Positions 11,684-23,200 of a DNA stretch of 64,000 nucleotides are shown here, piece after piece; the stretch's first letter is position 1; each line of letters opens with the position of its first letter. Made by a program: the position numbers and the translations under genes. This stretch comes from Acholoe squamosa. Lineage: Eukaryota > Annelida > Polychaeta > Phyllodocida > Polynoidae. Where the stretch lies: positions 18,281,282 through 18,345,281 of the forward strand of contig OX439039.1 in NCBI GenBank assembly GCA_949317995.1, read 5' to 3'. The notes under the pieces were generated by a model that worked only from the letters and a program-made list of their open reading frames with translations, ran no database searches and had not been told where the DNA came from.

Positions 11684-11815
11684 TAGATATTTCAGGCGAC
11701 ACCAGACAGGAGAACGTTCATAAATGGCGTCGCTGGCTAGGGTTCGATGTGGAGTGGAAGGGGTTTGGGCGTTGGGTCTTGGACGATTTCTTACAGAGGT
11801 TACACATTTGTCTAA
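11684..11815 (+). CDS. candidate start exon of an unidentified gene (basic leader peptide)
   Basis: The exon follows a polypyrimidine-AG acceptor (CTCTCTCCGCAG) and could end at a GTAAAT donor at 11816. After about 40 bases of leader an ATGGCG start at 11724 reads MASLARVRCGVEGVWALG, then LGRFLTEVTHLS, leaving two bases of a split codon. The N-terminus is hydrophobic with arginines and no acidic residue in the first 11 positions, as in mitochondrial presequences. A possible next exon begins at 11946 after TGTGTTCCAG, but joined in phase it stops after about 23 codons (12016-12018), giving a product of only about 54 residues. I do not recognise the gene. It may be a real first exon whose continuation I cannot place, or chance. 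Confidence 0.3.
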
Positions 11816-11966
11816 GTAAATTGAAAAGGACATATTATATGCGAAGTGGAGGTTGGGATTCTTGGGGGGGGGGGGGGGGGCTTAGATTTGGTGACATCAT
11901 TTGTAACCGTTTCCAAGGACAGCGACAGGAACTTGTGTGTTCCAGGTTGAAGAAATCGACGTTTAG

Positions 11967-12134
11967 TTCCTGGTGGCGGACACGGCTGATGAAAGCAGGC
12001 ATTTTCGACCTCCTTTAGTGGAGAAGATAGACCGGGCGATATTAGCTGCTATTGACATGGCCACCAACAGGGCTATGCTGGAGCAGGGGGTTTGGGGGTG
12101 GGGGGTCTATAGAATGTCCTGTAACACTCATTGA
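11967..12134 (+). other. open frame with coding-like composition, no start
   Basis: After an in-frame TAG at 11964 this frame reads about 55 codons (FLVADTADESRHFRPP, then LVEKIDRAILAAIDMATNR). The charged/aliphatic pattern looks more protein-like than neighbouring frames, but no family is recognised and there is no good acceptor in phase. It could be a decayed exon belonging with the candidate exon at 11684-11815. Confidence 0.2.
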
Positions 12135-12391
12135 CAAGAATGTTTCATGGACTAGGTCCAACCAGTGAGATAACAAACTTGCTGTTTTCTTTACTGTTCA
12201 ACACACACTACAGCATCCAGGAAAGCACTGTTTTATACCCTGCTTTTTTTCTTCAAACAGATGAAGTATGTCGGGAATTATTTATCTTGCTGAAATCAAT
12301 AGTTTTTGAAAGCAGGTTCGGTTGGCCCTATTGAATGGCACTTGAATGATAGCATATGTATAAGTGCATGTCGTTCACAGGGCTTTATACG

Positions 12392-13130
12392 TGAGGCTCC
12401 ACTACGAGATTTTCTGGTACTTTCTCACAAAATGTTACCCCTTCAATACCTAAGGTATAGGGTGTTGACATTCCTAAATTGTAAACGTGAGAATTCAGGG
12501 GCCAGAAATATGAGATTTCAGGGGCCAAAACATAGGTGATCTCTCTCCTTGTGTCCAATATCTACAACATAAATCTGCATAGACTCTGTGATTGGGTGGG
12601 AGTTAAGTATATGTATAAGCATCAACACGGCCAGTCACATAGATCTCAGGGTCTTGTACTGTAAAAATCAAACCTATCTGATATTGTACTGCAGAGAGTC
12701 ATCAGTATGAATGTCTGCAGTATTTACACTAGGTCAATACCAATACAGTGCCAAAGGCCAGCTTTTGTGAGAATAGCTGCGATTCTCGGCAAAAATGGCG
12801 TAGTTGAGTCCCCACTATACAGACGTCACATTGACCTACAAGATCGATGTAAAATATTTCCAACTGTACAACTTGAAGATATATATGATGTCGCCTTTAA
12901 AGAGCTAAATTGTGTCTAATGGAAGATGGGCTTTTGGGTGAAAGTGTGAAAGTAACAGGTACCTCTTGTTGAAGATAAAAAGTTAAGGGTCTGAAAGGGT
13001 TATCATAGCATCTCTTTAGCTGGTATGTGTGGCATATATCTCATTCAGTAACTCACCTATAGGTTCCAGGTATAGGCTCAAAGTTCAGCATTTTGAGGTG
13101 GAAAAGGGACAGCTAAATTACTTTCTAATA
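12392..13130 (+). repeat. repeat family R1, copy B (longest copy)
   Basis: Its right part (12654-13130) is inverted relative to 8646-9121 and its left part (12392-12740) is inverted relative to 18650-19016, so this copy spans the whole family seen here. It contains the 70-codon frame at 12707-12919. Ends carry no obvious terminal inverted repeats. It is probably a decayed non-autonomous mobile element. Confidence 0.8.
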
Positions 13131-16100
13131 ATTCTTGAATAGGGGAAGGGCTATAGGGACCCATTGCCCAGGCTAAATGCCTCATTTTCATTTAGTGGCT
13201 TTCCTAATTCCACTGGATATATCCGCCGCCTTAAGCCTAGACACATTATAATCTTAATGCTTTGGGGGATTCTCTGTGCTCTTCAGCTATCCCGTATCTA
13301 AACACCCTCAGACAGAGGTCTGAAGCCGTCCAAGTACCAAACCAGGTTTTCATAGCTCTTTTTCCTCCTCTTCCTCCTTCACCTTTTTGCTTCCCTCTCA
13401 TCAAAGCCCCCCCCCCATCCTCAGTCCAGTTCACGATCCTCTCCTTGCAATAGGGACGGGTCTAAATGGTGTTACCCAGGAGGTACGGAACTTTAGATCA
13501 CTTTTTCTTTATTGGACAGTCAACTTTGATCCAGTTTTCAACACTGATTCAACGTTTTGTACATGCCCTACGGGTGCCGTAGTTCAGCTATAGTAGAGAC
13601 GTTATATTTTGCTGTCATGCATCTTAAGAAGGAGCACCAATGATCCACTCTCCTCTAATGAAAATCAAACTCTTTTTAAGCAAAAGGATCCCACGTATTA
13701 CAAAGTACAAACACATACAATCATATATACTAATTGCCTGAAGTTAATACGGGAATTCAAACCAAAATGGCCAACTTACCATGTAGACCTTACCTAACAG
13801 TAGCATCTACTGTTACATGACAGGTGTACCTTTACTTTCTGTCTGTTCTCCATCTGCAGGCCTGCTACTAGAGAGTAGTTTATTGCAGATAGATATAGAC
13901 TTAGACGTGGGACCAACTTCCAGATATCTTCTTTTGGCAGCTCAAAGAGGGGTCTCTGATATGGTGTCACATTACCCTATCTCAGCCATATTTCAGCTGA
14001 TTGTATTCTACGCCGCTATAGGATCTTGCCTTTGTTTTTAGGTTTGTTGCTATGAAGGGTGGAATTCCTTATTTTCCTCATTCAAAGGGCGAGGGCATTT
14101 TGTGAAATGCCTAACTCATGGTGTGATATTGGCCTTCTTTTCAATCGCATGAGTGATATGAGCCATTGTGTCTTGAAAAGATGCTGGACCTGCGAAGTTA
14201 TTTCATGTACATCGTACCTAAACTCAGGCTGACACACTCCCAAAAGGTTGACATGCACTATTAGATCGTGGCGAGAGATTAGGATGAAGCCTTCATCAGT
14301 CTGACTAACTTACGATTATTTGGCAGAATAAAACTAACCATAATCACTGTCCTGATAGTTTACACTGCCAAGGGAAAGCTTAATTTGTATCACACATTCA
14401 CCAATGGGACAGCTATCACTATCAGATATATCATTGTGCTAAATGCTACTCTAGCCCGGGTACTCTAGACAGAGTACCGCTTAATCAGGCCAAACCTATA
14501 GGGCTATTTCCCCATAATTCATCTCACTACCTGTCTCCCTCCCAACATTCCCCTCTCTAGATGACTCCTCATTTGTTTTGGAGGGGGGATGGCGTCCCTG
14601 AATCCGGATACCCTTGCTCCACCCTCACCGTGCACTTTGATAATTCCCCAGCTCCTGTCCCATTTGGAGCAATGAGAGCAGCAATGACCCTGTGAGGGGG
14701 CGGCATATGGCGGCTAGATGAGACCTTATTATACATTGACCTTCACGATGCTCCTGTTGCTATGCACAGAGTGTTCCCTTATGGAGGATACTTATAGACA
14801 TTTAACCTTTGAAGCACAACATCACGGCTGAAATGCATCAGGCTCATTTGTTGTCAATATGACTGCGTCGGCATATGTTCTTGGACATGCCCACTGTCCA
14901 GAGTAAATCTTTCACGTCAATATCAGAATGTGAGCAAAGCTGTAATTGTTATACAATATGTTACCATACATAAGCTGTAGAAGATAAAAACTAACTCGAC
15001 CTATGTGTGTAAACACAGCAAGGAGAGAGGGGTGGGTGGGCGTGGAGGTGAGCGAAGTGTAAGTAGTATCATGAGAGGTGAATTTAGGGCACTTCTTAAA
15101 TCTTAAGAAGTTCGTGGGAGAATTAAGCCAATGTGAGAATGACTTTGGGGTTTCTTTAAATTGATACGTTTACATTAAGCTCAGATGCTGCACATCCCAA
15201 ATCACGTCTTGTCTCATCCAGTTGCGTGGACGCCGCAAATCTCAGCTATGACTTAATTCGTAGGTTAACAACCTCTCGGGGCTAAACTAAAGTCTAAATA
15301 CCAACTAGTGGTTGTAATACAATATTGACGAGAGGAGTGCTGGTTCTGCCACAGACCAGAGAATGATAATCACCAGACAGGACCTAGGTTGTGTATACCT
15401 ATGCATAGCGCTTTTTCATGTAAATGACTTAATAATACGGACATAGGGTGGAGAGAGGATGGCAAATTATGAATTTAGATCAACACAACCGTATATATAG
15501 GCCTAATAAGATGCTTCACAATATTTTTTGTGAGCAGGATGTACGTCATAAATCTGTCCGTCATGATTCTCAAATAGGGTATAGATCTATTCACATTTAT
15601 TTCGGGGCGACTTGTTCACTCTGACAGCTGATTTAAACTCTTTATTCTACTCTGGTAATTCACATACCATGCTGTTTTTGCTGTCCTAAGGGCCTATATG
15701 GTGCCAATGCCATCTTGTAGTCTACAAATTGTAATCTGGTCAGTATCATCCTGTGATGCAGGTCACCAGCTCATGAGTATGTACAGATCTTTGGAATACT
15801 AACAATCATCATAATTTATGTTATAAAGTCCCTGCAATATGGCCATGCTAGCTTCATGACTCTTGCCTTAACTAGTGCCCTATAAAAAGGACAGGATAAT
15901 TGTGCCTTTAGTGGCCTCCATAGGAATAAAGTGATGTCCAAATGAGAAGTGGCAGGGATCTGCATTATAGATTATCATATCCTCCTCCTGGATATATAGT
16001 GCCATGAATAGCTCATCAGATTTAGGAGCTATGCCCTACATTTCTCCACAAAGCTTTAAGCGTACCTTCATAATCCATCATTACCTATTGCACAGATACG

Positions 16101-16196
16101 TTCTCAAAATCTTTTCTTTTTTGGCAGGACCCTCCAGCACCCTAATCCATCACCCCCTAGACACTCTTTAATACATATCAATCAACAGGCGCCTGT
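13131..16196. other. intergenic DNA
   Basis: Nothing supportable over 3 kb. A frame at 13817-14041 follows a plausible acceptor (CCATCTGCAG) but has no recognised domain. A C-run lies near 13406-13416. Confidence 0.5.
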
Positions 16197-17156
16197 CTGG
16201 AGGGTGTTTCACCACATAGCTGTAGATATATACACATACGGCCCTAAGATACGGCCCTTATGTGGGAAATAAATATATTAACTAAAAAAGTGTTTCAGAT
16301 GGGTGGCCGTGTCCTGTCCGTATGTTATATGGCAAATGCCATCTCTTGAATTCCACATACGGATTTTTTTTCTGTCTTAAAGATGAACATGTGTAAATTC
16401 CAGTCAACATTCCAGGAAACCCCCTGGGAATTCCTTCAATGACGTCACACATGCGGCAATGATGTCACACATGCGGAAATTTTCTGAAGAGGTGCCGTAT
16501 GTGGGTAGACTGGTGTGGGGTGGGGTAGAGAAACTCAGGAGGGGGGGGGGTGGATAAGGCCAAACAGGGAATGAATGTTAAGAACAAATTGTAGGGGGGG
16601 GGGTAAGCAGACAGAGAAGGGAGCTGCTTAAAAGTATGGCGTACAGGACTCACAGAGACCAGAGAATGACATTGCTATGACTTACAGGGACTCACAGAGA
16701 CCAGGGAATGATGTGGATATGAAGCAAAGGGACTAACAGAGACCAGGGAATTACATGGCTATGACATACACTGACCAACACAGACCAGGGAATGACATGG
16801 GGAGGTCGCACATTATGACACTCAGACGCACTACATACCTCAAATTATGTATACCCACATAACACCTTTTCTTCTGATACATGGACATAAAAAACCCATA
16901 TCCTTACCTTTTCAACATACAGGGTACCCCCTTACCCCTCCGCATTTAGATGGATATATATGGCCTTTATGTGGAAATTTCTATTTCCGCATCTTGAACA
17001 GAAACAGGTAAAATTCCGCATCTACATGTGGAGGTCCGCATCCACGATTTTAGGATGTGGAAATTTTAACAGAAACAGAAAAAGGGCCATATATCAAATA
17101 TGGGGGCCGTATATTACATGCGGCCCCCATATGTTATGTGGTGAAACACCCTCCAG
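16197..17156. mobile_element. 960-bp MITE with 21-bp perfect terminal inverted repeats
   Basis: 16197-16217 (CTGGAGGGTGTTTCACCAC plus AT) is the exact reverse complement of 17136-17156. Subterminal sequences are also related: both ends carry repeated ATACGGCCC / GGGCCGTAT words, and the interior repeats CACATGCGGAAA-type words. There is no coding capacity. No target-site duplication is evident, so the superfamily is undecided. A minisatellite lies inside. Confidence 0.85.
16646..16806. repeat. 42-bp minisatellite, about 3.8 units
   Basis: Units start at 16646, 16688, 16730 and 16772. Each contains ACAGAGACCAGGGAAT followed by ATGGCTATGAC-like sequence. The array lies entirely inside the 960-bp MITE. 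Confidence 0.9.
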
Positions 17157-17457
17157 GAAGGATGTTTTCTGGAGAGCATTTCACCAAAAGTAGCATTTGA
17201 TATTGAGAATTGCCCTAAATGCAAGAGTGTGACAGACCCATTAAAACATGCGGTTGGTAGACATAGAAATGTACGTTAACTTTCAACTGTAAGCAATGTG
17301 TATTGTGCTCATGTCTGTTCGTGTTATATAAGAGTCTGTTGAAGAATTTTGCTGCAGAGCAAGTCCTCTCCAGATTGCAATACATTTATGAGGCAGCTAG
17401 CATTGTCAAAGCATTCTTACATTTGAAGCATGAACGTGCTCCATCTCTAACGTCAGG
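17157..17457. other. intergenic DNA with a second MITE-end-like sequence
   Basis: TCTGGAGAGCATTTCACC near 17170-17187 resembles the left end of the adjoining MITE in direct orientation (TCTGGAGGGTGTTTCACC), suggesting a second, diverged terminus. Nothing else seen. Confidence 0.4.
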
Positions 17458-17458
17458 A

Positions 17459-17870
17459 GCTTAATTCAAAACATCCTGGGATTGCAACCCCAGCGATCTT
17501 AGTGAAGGCACATATCATTAGACCTGGAGCTTAATTCAAAAGATCCTGGGATCCCAACCCCAGCGATCTTAGTGTAGGCACATATCATAAGACCTGGCTG
17601 GTCTACCCTATGTAATGCAGTGGTTGCAGGCCTGTCCAGAATAGCTAGTCCTGGGATCACTTCACTATTCCATTTCCACCACTAAGATCACTGCAATCTT
17701 AGTGAAAGAAATGCATAGTGATTTCACCAGGGTACAAGAGCACTTACAGGGAACACTCCTGATCGAAAGAGTGAATAGCCTGCTGCATACATAAAGAGGG
17801 GAGGGAGGACGTTTGCTGAGGGTCCTTGAGGGCTCTTAGGGCTACTCATGCGTTAAGTGCACTGTAAGGT
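17459..17870. repeat. duplicated segment, copy 1 (with internal 69-bp tandem)
   Basis: GCTTAATTCAAAA...CCAGCGATCTTAGTG...CATATCAT occurs twice in tandem near 17459 and 17528, and the downstream part (about 17600-17850) recurs at about 18285-18530. The segment is rich in AAGATC and its complement, including CTAAGATCACTGCAATCTTAG, a 7-bp-stem hairpin. Confidence 0.85.
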
Positions 17871-18129
17871 AATTCTTCCCTTCTCTCTCTTTGTCCTGGG
17901 GGGAGGGCACAATGCTTCTAATAGGCAAGCATAAATCATACATTCATGGGAACAACTCTTGAATACTGTATGGGGGTCAACTGCACCCTGTGCTCTTTTG
18001 TTAGCCCATATGGGGACGGGGAACGATGGTATAAGCACTCTTGTGAAGAAGAGTGACTCCACAGCTATTCCTTTATTTTGGGACTCTTACCCCTGTGCCT
18101 AGTCAGTACTTCTTGGAATAGTGTAGGAG

Positions 18130-18540
18130 GGCTGAGGCTAAGATCGATGCGATCTTAGTGCTGGCTAGGATATGTGAACCCAGTCAACTCTTAAGATCAC
18201 TTAATAGGATAAGGCTGATTTATTCCTAAGATCGCTGGGGTCATGATCCCAGGATCTTTTGAATTAAGCTTCTGGCTGCTCTACCCTATCTAATGCAGTG
18301 GTTGCAGGCCTGCCAGGAATAGTAAGTCCTGGGATCACTTCACTATTCCTTTTCCAGCGCTAAGATCACTGCAATCTTAGTGAAAGAATTGCACAGTGGT
18401 TTAACCTGAGTACAAGAGCACTTACAGGGAACACTCCTGATCGTAAGAGTGAATAGCCTGCTGCATACATATAGAGGGGAGGGGGGATGTTTGCTGAGTG
18501 TCCTTAGGGCTACTCATGTGTTAAGTGCACTATTATATCA
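18130..18540. repeat. duplicated segment, copy 2, with inverted leading part
   Basis: From about 18285 this repeats 17600-17850 in direct orientation at high identity. The preceding 18225-18270 is an inverted version of the CCCCAGCGATCTTAG / GAATTAAGC unit. CTAAGATCGATGCGATCTTAG at 18139-18159 is a hairpin with a 9-bp stem. The block as a whole looks like a local foldback/duplication. Confidence 0.8.
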
Positions 18541-18649
18541 AGGTGTAAATAAAAGATTGAGAGAGCTTTCTGTTTATGTGGGGAAGGCTTTGTGTACAAT
18601 CTCAGGCACATTTTTGCTGCCAAAAGATGTTTTTGTTTACTAAATCAAG

Positions 18650-19016
18650 TTGACCTAATGTAAATATTGCAGACTTTCACACTGATGACTCTCTGCAACT
18701 CAATATCAAACAGGTTTAATTTTTGCAGTACAAGACCTGCGATCTGTGTGACCGCTGTGTTGTTATTTATATTTTACTGTGTTGATGTTTATATATTGAA
18801 CTCCCACCCAATCACAGAGTCTATACAGGTGCAGGTTAGTTGGTAAATATAGCACACAAGGAGAGAGATCACCCATAAAATAACCCCTGAAATCTCATGT
18901 TTACAATTTTGAATCTCATGTTTATAATATAGGAATGTCAACACCCTATACCTTAGGCACTATAGGGATAAAATTAGGTGAGACTGTACCAAAAAATCGT
19001 GTAGTGGAGCCTCACC
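18650..19016 (-). repeat. repeat family R1, copy C (partial)
   Basis: On the minus strand this aligns with about 12392-12740: shared words include GTGAGGCTCCACTAC, GGTATAGGGTGTTGACATTCC, GACTCTGTGATTGGGTGGGAG and GAGAGTCATCAGTGTGAA. It has more substitutions and indels than copies A and B and lacks the 70-codon frame. Confidence 0.75.
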
Positions 19017-19989
19017 TATTGGCGATGGGATGCTCGAGAGAGGGGGGGGCAATAAAATCGGACATACTATCCCTTGCTTGGACGTTAAGCAATAGTCAAG
19101 CAGACTTTACCATAAGGGTTTAGCAGATACAAATATATTAGAGTGTTACGTTTAAACCCCTGGAGCATCAACTGAGATTCACTGGGACAACAAACCTGCA
19201 ATAAAAATGGGGATCGAGGAAAGGAAACCAAACCGTGCATAGACATTCCTCACAACTGGAGTAGAACACATTGGTTATTTACAACACTCATAAAGTATCC
19301 TGGTGGTGAAATGTAAAAAGTACTTGTTGTGTTTGAAATGTAGAACGGATATTTGCCTCTGTATGCCGTAAATCATTTCTCACATGTTTCTATTGTTACG
19401 ATTCTTCCATGTTTTATTGAATGCATGGGTAGCTCCATCGCAGTTACAGTGGGCTTCCGTTGTGTGTTCTGTTAGTAAATTTTATGAAAGACTATCATCC
19501 TGACCTGACAGTGTCGGATGCAAAGCCGATATTGTATAGTGGCATAGTGTAATAGGGCCAGGTTATATCCCAAGAAATGTCGAAATAATATCTGAAAATA
19601 AAATCCAAGGCAGGAAATTTGATAGTGTATAGGGGAACTCTTTGCGATCGTGAAAGTTTTTTTTTTACATTTTCAATTTTACACCCTTGATGCAAATGCC
19701 ATCAATATTGATGCAAATAGCATCAATAGTCGTATTACAATGGATTTATCATCAGCAGGTAAACAATGACAAAAACACTTTTATATAAAGGGAATGTATG
19801 CAGCACATCTGGGCCGCACATCTCTGGGTGGAACCATTTCGTGCACTGTGTAAACTCTATTTATGGATGGTTATACAAAACAAAATGCGGGACGGTGGTG
19901 GTATATGTGTTAGTTACCTGTAGGTATGTGAGGTGTAGTTTTACAGTTCTAACCACAAATCAAACTGATGACATATCGCAACTTCTCAC
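19017..19989. other. intergenic DNA
   Basis: Nothing supportable. A short repeat of GATGCAAATGCCATCAATA / GATGCAAATAGCATCAATA occurs near 19689-19726. Confidence 0.5.
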
Positions 19990-20058
19990 CACAATTCCGT
20001 GTCCTACCCCCATCTAGCCACAATTCCCTGTCCTACCCCCATCTAGCCACAATTCCCC
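19990..20058. repeat. 29-bp tandem repeat, about 2.4 units
   Basis: Units at 19990, 20019 and 20048 start CACAATTCC and contain TGTCCTACCCCCATCTAGC; only one base differs between the first two units. Confidence 0.9.
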
Positions 20059-20189
20059 CTATCTCGATCTCCCAATTCACACCTTTCCTCTGCCGCGAAC
20101 CCCATCCCATTGCCATTCCCGGTCTCTTCGATATCCGGACAAAATTCTCCTCCACCCCCCCCCCACATTACCACCTTTGCCTATCCCTA

Positions 20190-20299
20190 CCTGTGCGGCC
20201 TGGATCAAAGTCTGGCCGGCTCCTGTGGCGTCGACAGCCGATATCTCCATCAGTGTGCCCGGGGCAGAGGTCGGGGCAGGCCGGGGGTACCTCCAGGTA
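20190..20299. other. GC-rich islet with a possible exon border
   Basis: About 110 bp is clearly more GC- and CpG-rich than the flanks and ends at GGGGTACCTCCAG followed by GTAACC, a possible donor. Three frames stay open through it, so the coding frame, if any, is not decidable. No domain recognised. Confidence 0.25.
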
Positions 20300-23200
20300 A
20301 CCTCCCTGCCACCTCCCTACACACATACCTCATATATAACACTATCACAACCACAGGAGAACCTATATTTATATATGAACTGTGCCCAATGGATTCTCTC
20401 TGCCTCTGATTTCATTTTTATCAGATATTTGCAGCTGTGAACCGTAGAGAACTGATTGCCTCTAGCTTGGTGATGTGATGGGAAAAGCACATTTTGCACT
20501 CAGTATCAGATGACATAGGTAAAGGCAGGCTTGGGGAATTCTCGGCATCATATTTCGGGCCTTTGTATGTATGTTTTTTTCTTCAGGAATCAAAGTGAGC
20601 GTTTGTTGGAAAATGTATTGACATTCCCCTACCTGCTGACAACAGCTGTTAATCACATCAAGTCATCCTCTGAGGGCTTTTGGCTGTAACTCAAAGGTTT
20701 CGCGTACATTCCCCATCATGATACACCCATTTGCAGATTCTGATAGTGCATCTTTTAAGGGTGCATATGTTAATCCTATAGATTGAGTATATCAAGGCTG
20801 CATTCTTGCAATATGAAGCAATGAATATAGCTCCTTGAATCAGTAATCATCCTTTATAGATGATTGAATAGAGGGCTTGTCTCTACATATCAAGTTAATA
20901 AATCTTTTGGGGGGAAGGCAGTATTCCTTTACAGTTGGACAGGGCATGCAAATCAAATTAACATATAGGCTTCCGGGGTCTTTATTGAGAAAGGTGGTAT
21001 GTAATGGCAGATCAAGGGTGGGCTTCAAAAGAAAGATCTCGGGGAGCAGTGGAATATCAGACTTCAATGTGTATAAATTGTTTATTTGAACCATTCATTT
21101 TCCCCTCCCACAGTGTCGTGTTGCCACTAACATCCCCAACGGCTTTCAGGAGATCACCTATTACGAGGTGGTTAAAAATGAGATGGGGATGATTTCTGGG
21201 TATCAGGTGAAGACTAATCACAGAACCCCAGAGGGACATATATAACACCCTGGCTGATGGCTTGGTGAGATATTCCACACTACCGATGTAGGTAGGCTAG
21301 GGTATCCTTAAAAGACATTCAGCAATGACCATCTGCTGATCTACAGTCCTACCTCAACCCCTTCAAGGTCTAGGTAAAGGTGATTCATAAGTCAAGCGAT
21401 TATCCAGTTTGAAATTCATCGGCACACAATCAGATTGCCAGAATGGTGTGGAAAAACCATCATGGTTGTTTTGATGCTGTTCACAGCGTACAGTATCGCA
21501 TTTACTATGTAATAATCATAACCGAATAAACGAAAAAGTTTCTAATGAGGAAATGATCATAGTTTCAATGAAAGAACTTTCCTTAAATATTATGAATTAA
21601 CCCCATGGCCATGCTATACCTTAAAAGAATTGAAGGTATGAGTGGCCATAAGGTATGCCTTGCATAAAGTCCTGCAGGCCATATAAGGAGGAAAACTTAA
21701 AGATTGAGAGTGCAGACAATAATCTACGTAAATGAGCAGTGAATTGATATTTATATACATCCCTGCCCTCCTGAGCCATCAGGTATCCTGTGATTAGGAC
21801 TAATACCTGGGACAGGAAACTATGGCACAGCAGGAGGGATCCGCACAACACCTGCTGGAGGATGAGATCAAATACCAAACTCACCTGTCCTGACGATGAC
21901 CCTTGATGAACAGAGTGATGCCTTAAGGCTTTACGTTCATTAATCAGTATGATGTATCCATGTGGCACTTTGTAGAAGCTCACCAGCAGCATACTTCATC
22001 ATGCTAGCTCTTCAAGAATATAAGGACTCCAGAATGTGTATACATGAATGGTGCATTGACGCCCAGCTACCTACTAGAACATTTATGTAAACTACATGGC
22101 ATGGTGAGTTAAACCGTTATATTGACCTTGAAGGGCTATCCTCACCTGTCCTGACTTTATATTGCCATTTGATAGAGCCATCTATGATTACACGGCAGCA
22201 GGCCTGATCGCCACAGGATTCCTCACAGGGGGCCAGTGTAGGTCTGTTACCATCTAGCACCTTTATATCAAGTACTGGGGTTTCCAGCTGGACAAATTGA
22301 TGCCTGCACATTCCTTATAGCATTGTGGTATTGTTAGTTTATTGTTCATCAGCATCTGTTAGAACTTTGGTAAAAAGTCACCGTTTCCAGCTGTTGATGA
22401 TAAGTGCATCAGGAATATAAGTATTCAGCTGTAAAAAAAGAGAATGGTGGAGTAAATGAATTAATAAGAATTCCCCGAATTCCTGCTGTAGAGGCTGATT
22501 TGATAAAATGTAGTGAAGCAATAAGCATATACCCAAATGGAGCCACGCATATATAAACGTGTATTGAAATGTCTTCAGTTTCAAAGGTCCCTATAAGGTT
22601 ATTAGATTGACAGAGAGAGATTCTTCTACTGCTTTCAACATCCCTTTGAGCACATTTAACAGGCATGTCATATTATAACATATAGAAAACATGGCCACAA
22701 AGAGACTGCCAGAACGGATGAGACTCATGGGACCATGTTCTGAGCTCCACTCCTTACAGTTTCTTCACATGAATTACCACCAACATTCTTTTCATAAAGC
22801 CAATCCCCCCTGTATATGACGACAGGAACAGACACCTAATTACCAGTAGTAACAAATAGTATATAGATAACATACCTACCACCCCACTTACCTCTTGTCG
22901 GCACCTTTCAAAATGACATTGACTTGTCTAACCCCCCGGGGCTGTACTTAACTCAGACATTCCCAGTTACAGAAGTGTGGGACGTAATTACTACTGTGAC
23001 GTTTTGACACTTTAAAGATAGAAAGGTAGTTGAAGTCTTCTGTTAGTTATTTCTCATAAGACTACGACTTTACTCTTCAAGTCGAACAAGTCCATGGGAA
23101 TAGTATTGGCATAGGGCATGTGTGAAAGTAGTGCATTAGGAAACGACCTCCAGGTCATTTGTCATTATGCTGCACCGTTAATGAGTAACTCACTGGTGGT

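Noticed and set aside
13817-14041. Possible exon after a CCATCTGCAG acceptor
   Set aside because: No recognisable protein family, no convincing donor, and no continuation in neighbouring sequence.
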